Below are positions 23,655 to 35,460 of a stretch of 64,000 nt of DNA, one piece after another; position 1 is the first letter of the stretch, and every line of letters starts with the position of its first letter. Position numbers and translations under genes: made by a program. This stretch comes from Amoebidium appalachense (Eukaryota > Ichthyosporea). Below the pieces are notes generated by a model that saw nothing but the letters and a program-made list of their open reading frames with translations, searched no databases and was not told the origin of the DNA. The stretch lies in NCBI GenBank assembly GCA_963693365.1, contig CAVNZM010000009.1, positions 4,898,001 to 4,962,000 on the forward strand, in the 5' to 3' direction.

Positions 23655-24500
23655 ACCACCACCACCACCACCACCACCACTCCACCACCACAACCACCAC
23701 CTATTACAGTAACTGCCCACGGACTCGAAATACTGTGCACCTTGAGACTGTAAATCATGGCCGTGCAGGCCAGCACATCATCACGGTCGGCTCATAATCA
23801 CCCCCCCCCCCCCCCCCCTCTCTCTCTACCCCCCTCACTCCCCCCCCCCCCCCCCCCCCCCCCCCCACAAAGAAAGAAAGAGAAAGAAACTTGAAGGGAG
23901 AAAAGAAAAATTAAATCCCCCCTCTATTCTTGCCTATACCCCCCACCACCACCACCACCATCAACACCACCATTGCCCCCTCTCCCCTTCTCCCCTACCC
24001 AACCCCACCCCTACCACCACCACCACCACCTGCCCGCTCACCCGCCCACCCACCCACGACCACCACCACACAGTTCTTGGAGCCCCAGCCCAAGGATTAC
24101 TAATGATGGAATGGTTTTCGCCAGTCCCTTCCCGCTACCCATCCCCCATCCCAACAAAAGCTCACGCGACTGCGGTGTGGGCATTCCTCTCCCTCCCCCC
24201 CTCCCCCCCCCCTCCCTCCCCCCCGCAGCTGCCCCTTCTCCCTCGTGCCCACCCCCTCCCCCCAATGGAAACTCCTACCGTTTCTTTTCCCTCCCTCCCC
24301 CCAGACTCAGCTCTTTCCGAAGGGGTTCTCTTCCCATGCCCCCAAGCCCTGCGGCCTCCCCCTCCCCCCCCCCCCCCCCCCCCCCCCCTATACACATCCA
24401 CACACACACGGCCCCCCCCCTGCCCGGTCCCCCACTCCTCCGAACCTCTACCCTGGCCCGCCCAGCAGCCACGTGTGGCAGAGATTACGTCACACACTGT
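23090..24500. repeat. C-run and (CAC)n-rich region
   Basis: C-runs at 23097-23120, 23587-23654 (about 68 C, the longest in the window), 23801-23818, 23841-23866 and 24360-24388, with (CAC/CCA)n at 23249-23300 and 23655-23680. Unique pieces at 23690-23800 and 24060-24180 are open in several frames on both strands and cannot be assigned. Very long ORFs across this zone are Pro/His repeats. Confidence 0.65.
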
Positions 24501-24581
24501 GATGTCTTGGCGCACACACCGCACACACACACACACGGGATGCACAGCACACATACCGCCAATAGCATCATACGGACTTAC

Positions 24582-24685
24582 AAGACATTTGAGTTCATCA
24601 CATGGGGGCTTTGCACGGCTCTAAGGCCCACCCTAATCGAACTTAAAAACGGAGGCCTCCCACCCAAGGTGACTTTCATAAAGAA
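24582..24685 (-). CDS. Weak candidate internal exon
   Basis: On the minus strand a GAAG acceptor-like end at 24686 leads into a frame reading FFMKVTLGGRPPFLSS then IRVGLRAVQSP, ending at a consensus donor GTAAGT (24581-24576). The strong donor is the main support. The family is unknown, and it could be chance. Confidence 0.2.
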
Positions 24686-24852
24686 CTTCAACGGACAAAA
24701 AAACACAGGCACATGCATTTATGAATATCCCAGACATACTGAGCAGGCACACACAGCGTTACTTTGGGACCACACACGAAATGAGCGACGTGCATGCAGG
24801 ACCCTGGCCGAGAAGCATGGTGGTGCATGCTGGCAAGGAGGGTGTGTTGTGA

Positions 24853-24870
24853 AAATGTGTGTGTGTGTGC

Positions 24871-24925
<55 letters not shown>

Positions 24926-24970
24926 GTGTGTGTGTGTGTCGGTGTGTGTGTGTGTGTGTGTGTGTGTATT

Positions 24971-25001
<31 letters not shown>

Positions 25002-25010
25002 GTGTGTGTG

Positions 25011-25065
<55 letters not shown>

Positions 25066-25132
25066 GTGTGTGTGTGTGTGCATGTGTGCGTGTGTGTGTG
25101 TGTGTGTGCGCGCGTGTGCATGTGTGTGTGTC

Positions 25133-25213
<81 letters not shown>
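24853..25213. repeat. Interrupted (GT)n array, about 360 bp
   Basis: Long (GT)n with CG and CA interruptions, followed by a G-rich block 25230-25270. It is the downstream flank of the minus-strand secreted protein gene. Confidence 0.95.
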
Positions 25214-25214
<1 letters not shown>

Positions 25215-25608
25215 CAAGGGGGTTCTTTCGGGGGGGTGGGGAGGGGGTTGGGGGGGGGGAGGGGGGGGGTATGAACGTGTGTCTTTGGATTCCCTCCGTC
25301 ATATGCATACGCACGTTTTTCTTTGAGTTGTAAGAATTTTTTCTGAAGGTGTTAGTACAGTGTATATTGACATGCACAGCATGCAAATGGTATTGGAATT
25401 GTCCATCACTGTACATACATACGCAAGTTCACCGAAGGATATAGCTCCTTTTGTTTAACATTGGGGAGCATGGACTCTGATATACATTCGTTCATTTCGT
25501 CGTAAGTTCTTAGCATACGTAATAGTTTCACCTAAATATTCTATTTGACGTTAAACGAGCATCAATCCCTACATCTCCTCTCTGTCGCTTATTTCGAGGT
25601 TTGTTCAA

Positions 25609-26142
25609 CTAGTTGTCGAATGTGGTAGCAACCCAATAATCGATGCAGTCCGGGGCGTCCGAGGTCGGCTGGTCGTCACCCTTCTTATTGTTCCACGACG
25701 TCTCGCAAAAGCGGTGGCAGTTACGCAAAAACGACGTGGGAACCCTGTCGCCGTTCTCCTGTGCGTTCTTGTACTTCTGGTCGCACGCCTTCTTGCACGT
25801 TTTTGTGTAAGTGACCATCTTCTTGCATCCAACTGCGCACCTCCTCCTCAGCTTCTCGTTTTTGGGGTAGGCGAGCGCGCAATCCTCACTGCACACCGTT
25901 TTCTGGTCGATTGTGACAGAGCCGCAGCATTTTTGTGGCGAGCAGACAGGCAGACCGGCTCCCGCCTCCTTAACGCAGTGAACATACAACTTGGGCAGCC
26001 TACCCTTGGGGCAGCTTTCACCGGCCCAGCCCAGATAGGTGGAACACATGAGTTGGCAGTTTCCGTCTTGGCTGTTGTCTGTGGTTGCAGTGGAGGCGGT
26101 GAGTGAGAGGGCACAGGCGAGAATAACAGAAGCGAATTTCAT
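25609..26142 (-). CDS. Secreted cysteine-rich protein, unknown function
   Basis: A single-exon, 177-residue ORF. The N-terminus MKFASVILACALSLTASTA is a textbook signal peptide. The mature part carries about 17 cysteines, many spaced like disulfide pairs (GNCQLMC, KCC, TVCSEDC, RRRCAVGC, KTCKKAC, RNCHRFC), and many Lys/Arg. The C-terminal tail is acidic. A TATATAAA box lies 84-91 bases upstream of the ATG with CCAAT motifs beyond, so this is a complete transcription unit. The codon bias (C/G in third position) contrasts with the AT-rich flanks. The regular CxxxC pairs suggest a small disulfide-rich extracellular or cell-wall protein. I do not recognise the exact family and make no claim about activity. 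Confidence 0.8.
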   Translation of the reverse strand: MKFASVILACALSLTASTATTDNSQDGNCQLMCSTYLGWAGESCPKGRLPKLYVHCVKEAGAGLPVCSPQKCCGSVTIDQKTVCSEDCALAYPKNEKLRRRCAVGCKKMVTYTKTCKKACDQKYKNAQENGDRVPTSFLRNCHRFCETSWNNKKGDDQPTSDAPDCIDYWVATTFDN

Positions 26143-26225
26143 TTTCGTAATTATTGTTAAGAGAATCGACTTGAATTGTTTCTGTGTTACGTTGGTCTGA
26201 TCTGGTCTAATCAGTGTGAGCGGAG

Positions 26226-26304
26226 TTTATATACCGTAGGGCATCCTCATCGCCGAGATATGATTGGCTAATAACAGATACCTATCTAGATGCAATACGA
26301 TTGG
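26226..26304 (-). promoter_or_regulatory. TATA and CCAAT promoter of the secreted cysteine-rich gene
   Basis: Minus-strand TATATAAA at 26233-26226 and two CCAAT boxes (plus-strand ATTGG at 26263-26267 and 26300-26304), about 35-75 bases further upstream. The geometry matches an RNA polymerase II core promoter. Confidence 0.65.
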
Positions 26305-26309
26305 TTACG

Positions 26310-26732
26310 CTTCGATGGCGAGGAATGGCGACTCGTGCAAGTTTGACGTGGTTACGTGACGGTTATCGATAGTCAAAAGCAAACTTTACCATGGCGTTAT
26401 TTGTTATATATAGAGCAAGGATTTGTGTAATAATTTGGGTTTTTGACTCTAAACATACTTCAATTTTTCACAAGTATACCGTGTGCGGACTGTACGGTAC
26501 GGGAACATTCTATTCATTATTTCAGGCTTCTCGATCTACATCGCAATCTGGCCGGTGCTGGAGAAGCAAATCATACTCTGCATAAAACACCTATGTTTGG
26601 TTATTCTTTAAGAGCCGCTTCCTATTGGGGTAATGTTCGGCGCAATCCATGCCAACCATTTGTGATTGGCTGTTAGGGACTGGCCGGATCTATCGCAGAT
26701 AGCTCACATCTGGCGGTTACACCCTCGTTTCC

Positions 26733-26769
<37 letters not shown>

Positions 26770-27296
26770 CCATCTGACAACCTATGTCAACACGTTGACA
26801 TGTGAACATACGTGTGTGTGCCGGTTCAGCAGCGTGCATGTTACTCACGTTCCTTGCGTGCATGATCAACCGTCAGTCATGAGTGTATTATAGAAGTGTT
26901 GCTGTAACGTGTGCCCATGCCAGGTAGGATCATCATACTGTTGCATAACGTTGTAAGAATATACTGATATTACGTGAGAGCCGTCGATGCCGAGGGCACG
27001 AATTTACTACATAGAGGCCGCAAAACAGAAAATCATGCAGCAGCAAAATATTTATTATTTACATGTAGAAGAGAGTGCCATACAAACACCGGGCTCTTTG
27101 GTTTTTAGAGTCACGTGTTGGTGTGTGTGTGTACATGTGTGTGTGTGTGAGGTGTGTGTGTATCCGCGGGGGGGGGGGGGGGGGGGGGGGGGGGGGAGAG
27201 GGGGGGGGGGAAGCATCAACCCCCAAGGACGGGGGGGGGGGGGGGGGGGGAGGGGGGAGGGGGAGGGGGAAGGCTCCGGCTCGGGGCGGGAGGGGA
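26310..27296. other. Intergenic region with a short ORF and C/G runs
   Basis: An AT-rich stretch containing TATATATAG at 26406 and a 64-codon plus-strand ORF (26391-26585, MALFVIYRARICV...) interrupted by a possible TTTCAG acceptor; not convincing as a gene. A C-run lies at 26733-26767 and G-runs at 27169-27195 and 27231-27250. The rest shows nothing I can name. Confidence 0.35.
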
Positions 27297-27342
27297 GGGG
27301 GGGAGGCAGCCTAATAATAGCATCAAAACCACCAGCTCTCTC

Positions 27343-27378
<36 letters not shown>

Positions 27379-28103
27379 CCCCGCCCCTTCCCTGCCTCCC
27401 CTGCAGCTAACCGTATTAGTCGTTGTGGCAGGCACTCGTGCCCCCTCCCCCCTCCCCTCCCCGCTTCCTCCCTCCCTCCCTCCCTCCCCCCGCCGGCCCC
27501 CTCCCCTACCTTCTTGCCGCCTCTTTGTTGTTGGTCCCCCCCCCCCCCCCTTCACCCCACTCTCCCCCCCCCCCTCCCCCCCCCCCCCCCCCCCAAAAAA
27601 AAAAAAAAAAAAGAAGGAAAGAAAAGAAAAAACAGCAAAAGCCTCTTCTGAATAGGTGTTCTCTTTACCTCCTGCAAATTGTGCAGTGGAGTGTGCAATA
27701 TGGAGAACTTTAGAATCATTGGGAACGACAGGCATACTCAGTGGGAGAAAGTGTGCGGGTTTGCGCAAGTGTGCGTCCGATGCATGAAGGTGTACGCTCA
27801 TTCAACAGCATATGTGCGACTCACAGGCAGGGCATGCAAAACTTGCGTGCCACAATGTTATGTTGCGTGCCACCACACTGCCACCCTGTTCGGGTGCACT
27901 ATGTGCGTGCACGCCAATGGTGTTTGCACTTGTGCTTGTGTGTGTGCGTGTGTGGTGTGCAGGCGTGTGTGTACATGACATTGCGCGTGCCTGTGTGAAA
28001 GCGTGTTGGCGTGCGTGCATGAAAGTATGTGTGCGACGTGCACGGGTGCGCGTGTGCGTGCGTGTTCGTGTTGTTGTTTGTGTTCGTATTCGCGCGCGCG
28101 TGT

Positions 28104-28118
28104 CGCATGTGTGTGTGT

Positions 28119-28173
<55 letters not shown>

Positions 28174-28250
28174 CACGCGGCGCGTTTGTGTGTGCGCTTG
28201 TGTGTGACTGTGTGTGTGTGTGTGTGTGCGCGTGTGTGCGTGTATGCGTG
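28104..28250. repeat. (GT)n array inside duplication copy A
   Basis: Interrupted (GT)n with CG-rich interruptions. The matching place in copy B (about 41560-41665) carries a shorter array. Confidence 0.9.
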
Positions 28251-29059
28251 CGTGCGGGATTTTGCTGTAACGCCATAGTATCTGCATGCCATACCGGCCA
28301 TTAAAGCATATACTGTAACAGAACCAGATGTTTCATTGGGTCAAATTTTATTGCTGATTCCGTATCGAATTACTAAACATCGGCGAATCACAACAGTTAG
28401 CAAAGATAATCACGTGTCACTTTCTTGTACAATGCCCAGAGCCCCCCCTCCCCCCCCCCCCCCCCCCCAAAAAAAAAAAAAAAAAAAAAAAAAAACTTTT
28501 GAAATAAATAAAATACACCAACCCCACCCCAATTCACTTGCTTCCCACTCCTCGTGCCAGAAAAATCTCAGACATTCTACCAAATGCACCAGACATTTAG
28601 GAAGTCTTGCTCGGCTAGACGGCAGAGAGCAGCACGTACTAAAGCATGTCACTCTTGGTGAGTTAGAGACAACTTCACGTGAATTTAACGCATAATGAAT
28701 GAAGCTCCAGACCTTACCGTAGGGTATTCACGGGTTTTGCTCCGTAAGTATTTATCCCATGATGCCCATATGCACGAACTTTCATAGGAGTAGAGGACGT
28801 GTGTCTGCCTGTGCGCTTTAACACACGTTGTAAATATACCTCCTTTCATTGGAGTAACCGTCAAAACACTGCTGAATACCCATAGGTATATCCAACACAT
28901 ATCTCATTGTCTCATTAACCTTTCGCCACAAGAACAATCGGTTAAGGAAGGCAAATCTCCTTTTCCGCTGGATGTTGGGTTTACCTCCACCTCACCCCAC
29001 CTCTCCCAGCTCTGCGGGGAATTTGTGCCCCCCCCCCCCCCCCCCAAATAATAAAAAAT

Positions 29060-29094
<35 letters not shown>

Positions 29095-29141
<47 letters not shown>

Positions 29142-29160
29142 GTGCGTGTGCGTGTGTGCG

Positions 29161-29216
<56 letters not shown>

Positions 29217-29249
29217 AGCTAAGCGTCTGTGACAGTGTATGTGTTTGGT

Positions 29250-29290
<41 letters not shown>

Positions 29291-29409
29291 CGCGCGCGCG
29301 CGCGCACGTGCGCAGGTGCACAGATGTATCGAAACTTATTTTGTGCATGTGTACATGTGGATGTTCTTGTGTAGTTTGTGCAGAAGAGGTAAAGGCGAAG
29401 GGCAAGAAG

Positions 29410-29467
<58 letters not shown>
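29095..29467. repeat. (GT)n arrays and a 54-bp G-run
   Basis: (GT)n at 29095-29213 and 29257-29288, then CG repeats and an uninterrupted G-run at 29414-29467. Copy B has (GT)n at 42791-42934 and 42990-43080 and a 22-bp G-run near 43243. Confidence 0.95.
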
Positions 29468-29990
29468 CTAAATGAGAGCGAGAGAGAATTGAAAAAGGCA
29501 GGTGAACGGGGGAAGAGGGGGGGGGGGGGGGGGGGAGGGGGGGGGGAAGAGACGGAGAGCTTGTGTGTCTTTGTGCTTCTTGCAGGCGACTGGGGTTACT
29601 TTGCAGGGCCACCTACAGTGCACACAGACAGCCTCAAGGAGCTTCGAGCTTTCGACCCACAGCGCCTCGGTGGAGCTCACACTACCTCGCTGCGAGGCAC
29701 AGTGGTGATGTGCTCCTGAGCCTGCGAGAGAGCCGGTTGAAAACGAAGAGTGTAGGCCCACGGTAGGTTAATGGGCTAAATGAATGAGAGGACCGTCAGC
29801 ATGCGAACTTTTGAATGCTTACCACGGTCATCTTGAACACAAGATGGCTTGAACACGCTTGGTGGCGCTAACATTACTGTACTGTAGTTCGAGTTCCTCT
29901 CTCCGATAACAGGAGGCTCGTGCTCAGTTGCAATGCAAGGCCTCCTGTGTAGCTCCTCCTGCCAGAATCTGAAAGAGCGCACCACAAATA

Positions 29991-30002
29991 TTTCCCGCCA
30001 AA
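29991..30002. promoter_or_regulatory. E2F-like site TTTCCCGCCAAA, copy A
   Basis: Matches the E2F/DP consensus (TTTSSCGC). It is conserved at 44020-44031 in the diverged duplicate, and a related GGCGGGAAAT occurs at 20687-20696. Function is inferred from motif identity only. Confidence 0.3.
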
Positions 30003-30985
30003 TTTGATATTTGCGTAAAGCGTGTGTGAATGACGTCATGAGCTAAATTTGATTGGTGCACATAACACCAATAAGTATCCATCGGCCGACCAGGCGAAGC
30101 TTTAGCTGAGCCTGAAGGCCCTGGCCCCTGTCTTCTGTAAAGGTACCAACGCCTGCACTATGTTTTTTTTTTTGCACGAATTTGGAAGTTTTTTTTCCTA
30201 TATATGGTCACAAGACGGCTTTGCGGATTGGAAGACGGAGGTCAGTTTGACAGTTTGCTGAGTCGTTTTGCTAGCCAATGATCTTGGTGGAAAAAATATT
30301 GGCGGGTTATTCGAATATGGTATGGTGGTTAATGATTCGGTAATGAAAAGCAGTGTCGACAGTGATTGGCTGATAGCGCATCGCTGGTAAACATACGTGC
30401 CGTAAAGAGCTTTTTTTACCACCCTATTAAACCGGATTTAAATGTTTCAAAACATTCAAATATGTTATAAAAAAACATGAAGCATGAGCAATTGAAGGCC
30501 TATAAAGGTACGTAGCATAGATCTATACTTAATATTGCTTACTTTCCTTCCTTCGAGTGGAAGGTTGGGGACTAATAGATTGCGTCACCGGGCAATTCGG
30601 ATTGGCTTAGCGATTTATGGCAATCGATGATTCGCCATGGATCATGCACCGTGTAATGGAGAGCCATATACCAATGCTCTTCGTTATAAAGGAACATAAT
30701 TTATTTAAATGTTTTTATGAAAACCAAAAAAAAAATTCTTGAGAAAAAAGAGGTTGGTTGCAGGCGTTTCATTCGTCTTTATCTGCCTCTCGCTTCAAAC
30801 ATCTGATGTTTTTCTCCAGGTATTGTCATAGATGATTGGTTTACCGTGGCATATCAGCATATTGTCAAACGATCATTAATTGGCGGAACACGCATCTGAT
30901 GGAATTTGCTAGAGAGGCGTGTGATCGTTTGACAATTTGCGGGGCGGGTGCTCCGGCATACCGCGCTCGTTTGTAGTGTGTTGGG

Positions 30986-30993
30986 TATAAAAG
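30986..30993 (+). promoter_or_regulatory. TATA box
   Basis: TATAAAAG preceded by GGG, 84 bases upstream of the ATG at 31070, in a region free of homopolymers. Confidence 0.5.
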
Positions 30994-31069
30994 AAGAGGT
31001 AACGCATGCTACAAACGTTCAGTTCAAAGCGGATTCACAATTTACAGTGTTGAGTGTCGAAGAACGAAG

Positions 31070-31775
31070 ATGAATTCTGAGAGTCTTTTTCAGCAGCTTG
31101 GCGAGTGTTTGCGAAAAATGTGGTGGGATGGAAGGATGTTTTTGCAGAGATGGCATGTGTTGTTGTGGTGACAATTTTGCTGTATGGTGTTAGAAAGTGG
31201 TTTAGTTTTTTTGATCAAGATTTTTCTGCGGGTGAAGAAATAATGTTCGGAACAAATAGAACTGGTATTGAATGCGGTGCTCATTGGAAAGAACTGAAAT
31301 CGAAATATGAGAAGAAACGGTATGGATGTCATTGGTGTTTGGGAGGTTTTTTGTGTATATATACGTATGTCTTTGTATAGTACTGGTTTGTTTTTTGGTA
31401 CAGATGCTTGGCAATGTTGATGTTGCTGTGTTGAGTGTGTTTGGTGTTTGGGGTGAGGCTTGTATGCTTGTTGAAAAAGCAGTAAGCACTCTTCGGCAGC
31501 TGTCTATTTGTATAGGTTTATTTCGAAGAGGAGATTTTTGTTGTTGTCGAAAAAGTGTTGTTTGCTTGCGAAGTTTTTACGTTGGCGTATACTATTTAAG
31601 TCACACTTAAGGTGTTGTTATCCTGTTAAAGATGTTTCGCTGGTGCGCTGTAGAGGAGTCTCCCACCTCCATTCCAGGTATTATGATATCCAACGCCCCG
31701 CCCAGAGAAAACAACAAGAACTCATTTGCCATGGAACAGTCAGAAGCCTCTATTGCAAGACTGCCAAGAATGTAA
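31070..31775 (+). CDS. Hypothetical spliced gene, structure uncertain
   Basis: Downstream of a good TATA box. ATG 31070 opens MNSESLFQQLGE. The alternative frame from 31105 encodes a hydrophobic segment (ACVVVVTILLYGV) and a charged stretch ending KSKYEKKR. An exon bounded by TTGGTACAG and donor GTAAGC (about 31405-31483) reads MLGNVDVAVLSVFGVW then GEACMLVEKA. The next exon begins after GTTAAAG at 31632 in matching phase 0: MFRWCAVEESPTSIPGIM, ISNAPPRENNKNSF, MEQSEASIARLPRM, stop at 31773. The last two exons are persuasive. The junction to the first is not solved. I do not recognise the protein. Confidence 0.4.
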
Positions 31776-31997
31776 ACAACTTGGAGGAAATCATCTGGTC
31801 TCGTGTTCTATATATTCAAACAATATAAAACAAAACAAAATACCAAAGTGATACAAACTTGAAGGTTTTTTAATAATTCTTTTTTAGTTTCCGATCCTTT
31901 TTTATCTTTTGTTTTATAATAATAGACGCCATCATATCGATAAAACATTCGTGACGACCAGGTCATTCTTTCTCTTGAATCTTTCCCCCTCCCCTCT

Positions 31998-32043
<46 letters not shown>

Positions 32044-32275
32044 CCCCGTGCTTCGCTGCTTCTCTCTCAGTTCTCTTCCCAATCGATGGGGAAGAGTTTT
32101 GATCCACCTTCTCCATTTTCTCGATCATAATATAATACGATATAACGAACATGTTTTTTTCCTACTCACGTTCAAAAAACAATAAAATGTTGTTTTTTCC
32201 CTACTCACGTCCAAAAATCAATAAAATGTTTGCGAAACAACAAAGTCTCACTCACTCTTTTTCTTAAACACTCCT

Positions 32276-32310
<35 letters not shown>
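31776..32310. other. AT-rich spacer, short ATG-poor repeats, C-runs
   Basis: Two near copies of a phrase with TACTCACGTCCAAAAA and CAATAAAATGTT (about 32165-32230) and C-runs at 31999-32040 and 32278-32318. No gene is seen. Confidence 0.5.
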
Positions 32311-32314
<4 letters not shown>

Positions 32315-32318
<4 letters not shown>

Positions 32319-32669
32319 AGTTAAAAAAAAAAAGAAGAAGAAGCCCTCGCCACTCTTCTTTCCCTCACTCTCATTTGCTATCTCTCTCCCTCTGTTCCCC
32401 TCAACCCTTCGCGTCCTCGAGTCCCCTCTATATCCCCCAAATTCCTAAATAACTACCAAAACTATATACTCCCCTTTTCGTTTCCTTTTCTCTTTCTCTA
32501 CCCCCCCCCCCCCCCCTTCCCTTCCCCCCCTCCACCCCACTTTTCTCTTCTCACCCCCTTCCCACCCCTTTTTCTCTCTCTCTCTCTCTGCCCTTCTCTT
32601 CCCCCCCCCCCCCCCCCCCCTCTCTCTCCCTCTCTCTCTCTCTCCCCCCCCCCCCCTCTCTCTCTCCCC

Positions 32670-32726
<57 letters not shown>

Positions 32727-32740
32727 CCTCTCCCCCCCCC

Positions 32741-32781
<41 letters not shown>

Positions 32782-33334
32782 TCCCTCTCCCCCTCTGCCT
32801 CTCTCTCTCTCTCTCTGCCCGTTGTCTCTCTCTCTCCCCTCTGTCTCTCTCTCTCTGATCTCCCTCTCTCTCTCCCCCCTGTCTCCGATAGAGCCATGCC
32901 AAAGAAGAGATCTAAACCTCTCTCTCTCTCTCTCTCGCCCACCAGCGATTTATGGCGATCGATGATTGGATCATGCACCCCCCCCCCCCCCCCCCCCCTC
33001 CCCCCCAGTTTAAAAAAAAAAAAAAGAAAGAAGCCCTCACCACTCTTCCCTCTCCCTTACTCTCATTTGCTATCTCCGGCCCACCCTCTGTTCCCCTCAA
33101 CCCTTCGTGTCCTCCCCTCTATATCCCCAAATTCCTAATAACTACCAAAACTATATACTCCCCTTTTCGTTTCCTTTTCTCTCTCTACCCCCCCCCCCCC
33201 CCCCCCCTTCCCTTCCCCCCTCCACCCCACTTTTCTCTTCTCACCCCCTTCCCACCCCTTTCTCCCTCTCTCTGCCCTTCTCTTCCCCCCTCCCCCTCTC
33301 CGTCTGTCTGTCTCTCTCTCTGAGGCTCTCTCCA

Positions 33335-33375
<41 letters not shown>

Positions 33376-33407
33376 TCCCTCTCTCTCTCTCTCTCTCCCC
33401 CCTCCCC

Positions 33408-33438
<31 letters not shown>

Positions 33439-33590
33439 GCTCTCTCTCTCTCCCCGTTGTCTCTCTCTCTCTCTCTCCCCTCTGTCTCTCTCTCTCTGAT
33501 CTCCCTCTCTCTCTCCCCTCTGTCTCCAAAAGAGCCATGCCAAAGAAGAGATCTAAATCTCTCTCTCTCTCTCTCTCTCGCCCACCCTCT
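32315..33590. repeat. Tandem duplication of a C-run/(CT)n unit, about 650 bp each
   Basis: Two copies, about 32320-32930 and 33010-33580. Both run: A-run, CCCTCGCCACTCTT or its variant, CTCAACCCTTCG, ATATCCCC, CTACCAAAACTATATACTCC, CCTTTTCGTTTCC, C-run, (CT)n, then CCATGCCAAAGAAGAGATCT. Different CT/C-run lengths show slippage after duplication. Confidence 0.9.
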
Positions 33591-33608
33591 AGAGCACTCT
33601 GTCTCTTT

Positions 33609-33733
<125 letters not shown>

Positions 33734-33849
33734 ACGTCGCTCTCTTTCTTTAAATTTTAGGGCTATCCCGACCCTGGGCGGCCGATTTATGAGAGTGCTT
33801 GCAAAGCGAATTAAATTTCTTGTAAAATAAAAGGCAAGTGTTGACAAAG

Positions 33850-34330
33850 CTCAACATTCTATCCATATAAGGAAGGTGTGCAAACTCGCTTGGCAATAAA
33901 AAAGGCAAGGCACAGCCTAGCGCTGTCAGAACGTTTTTAAAAAATTTATCAGAATACAGTTCAGTAGGGGGCACTTGCTTGAAAGTGGTGCTATTACTCC
34001 TCTGCACATACAGGAAAACGACTTCCATCTCCTTCTTCTTCTTCTATCCTTCTTTCTTTCTTTCTTTCTTGCTTTCCTTTTTCTGCTTTTGTAATTGAAA
34101 TTTAGAAAGATTTGGAAGAAATTCGACCGAGTATTTTCTGGGCACACCAAACGTGGAACAGCTTGCTAGCGGCAGATTCTAACTTATGTAATACAGCAAC
34201 AATCAACACCACAAGGTGGAGATGAGAACTCTTGGGCATTTTTTAGCCTTGAAACTTGACGGAGAAAAACACGTCAATAGCGTGGGCTAGTCGCTGCGGC
34301 ACTGCTCTGCCGTTGCATACAAAACTTTGT
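33850..34330. repeat. Segmental duplication, copy A (second part)
   Basis: Matches 44130-44760: CCATATAAGG with GTGTGCA, CACTTGCTTGAAAGTGG, ACACAGGAAAA-like words, GGGCACACCAAACGTGGAAC, CAGCAACAATCAACA, GACGGAGAAAAAC, CTAGTCGC. A 102-codon minus-strand frame here (34243-34551) is not preserved in copy B, arguing against coding. Confidence 0.8.
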
Positions 34331-35054
34331 ATGTGCACACCTTCATGGACCGCCGTGTGGAAAGGATGAGTGCACCGGGACAAGATGAAGAAGGGCGATC
34401 GTTGCTGCCTTTTGAGCAAAGTATGTTGGCAAACCTGTTTTGAGTTTTTTTCAATGATTTTTAGCATGCAAGAGGGGTGATGGATAACTTTGTGTAGGTC
34501 ACACTGTCGTGTCTTTACAGTAGTGACCTCTTGACGCTTGGTTGGTAACAATGGATTTCAGGTGACCCCGCAAGTGGGGAGGGGTAGGGGGCCCCGGTTC
34601 ATTTCCACACCGTTCCCTCGGGTGCAATGACACGTGCTAATAACACCCCATTTTTATGATTCGATATTTATGAATACATCGGCCATCACAAACAATTCTG
34701 CCGCTCCTGTAGCTCACTCAGGCTTTATAACCCTCCCCCCCCCCCCCCCCCTCCCTCCCTCCCTCCCCCCCCCCTCCCCACACACTAACAACATTGCAAC
34801 CATCTCGCATAGCACGCTTCCATCTCGCATGTCACACTTAGCTCCAACCGCAACCATTTTGCGCCTGCGACCCCCCAACTTGTGACAAAACATTGCACCT
34901 GCATGTCTTAGAGCCTTGTCGAGTATTATTCTGATGTTTCTGCACCCTGACACACCCCTCCTCTTACGATGAGCATCATTGTTGTTACTATCCCCCCTCT
35001 CCCCTCCCCCCTCCCCCTCCCCCCTCCCTCCTCTCCTTCGAGCACACACAAACA

Positions 35055-35120
<66 letters not shown>

Positions 35121-35460
35121 TGTCTACGATAAGCAAAAGGAAACAAAGGTTAGGCAGGAAAACAGAAGAAGAATAGAAATCTGAGAAGGAAAGAATAAAC
35201 ATTTCAAACTTCTGGTGCTAATTGGGAGGTGTGCGCCAGAAGGATATCTTTAGAGAGGGAAGGGAAGGATGGATAGGAGAAAGTATTAGGAATAAGCAAA
35301 AAAAAAAAAAAAAAAGGATCATGGTCCATACTGCTCACTTTACTTACCTTCCTACGCACTCTTCCTTCCATCCTTGTCAGTGTTTTTCTTGTTTCTCGCT
35401 CCGTGTTCCATGTGTTCACACCTGATCCCGCTCCCCAACCTTAACTTCTCCACCTCACAG
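34331..35460. other. Region upstream of the F-box gene
   Basis: C-runs at 34734-34752 and (CA)n at 35056-35118. An open minus-strand stretch at about 34800-34960 has protein-like composition (RNIRIILDKALRHAG) but no boundaries I trust. The F-box protein's first exon should lie here or further left; I could not identify it. Confidence 0.35.

Larger units (their letters stand above)
27297..30065. repeat. Segmental duplication, copy A (first part)
   Basis: Collinear with 40855-44110. Matching landmarks in order: CAAAACCACC, the ggcaggcac(t)cgtgccc area, GATGCATGAAGGTG with GACAGCATATGTGCGACT-like words, TTTCATTGGGTCA, GGAAGTCTTGCTCGG, ATTCACGGGTTTTGCTCCGTA, GGCGAAGGGCAAGAAG, GCCTGCGAGAGAGCC, GAAGAGTGTAGGCCCACGGT, TTTCCCGCCAAATTTG. 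Homopolymers and (GT)n sit at equivalent places but differ in length. I found no reading frame conserved between the copies. Confidence 0.85.

Noticed and set aside
23146-23797. Proline-rich and glycine-rich ORFs across C/G-runs (also 3116-3604, 27055-27801, 48458-49888)
   Set aside because: Translations of homopolymers. In transketolase, the long frame 48458-49888 merely reads through introns and exon 2.
27679-27978. Cys-rich plus-strand ORF in duplication copy A (also 41236-41679)
   Set aside because: The two copies do not conserve the frame, and the downstream part is (GT)n.
29489-29766. Plus-strand frame after CTTGCAG (GVTLQGHLQCTQ...)
   Set aside because: Partly conserved in copy B (GVTLQGRFTCTQ) but then diverges with a frameshift and stops; more likely shared non-coding sequence.
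33537-33560. MPKKRSK peptide resembling a nuclear localisation signal (also 32896)
   Set aside because: Followed at once by (CT)n in both tandem copies, with no surrounding protein.
34243-34551. 102-codon minus-strand ORF
   Set aside because: Starts with TTG, and the frame is broken by indels in the duplicate at 44640-44760.
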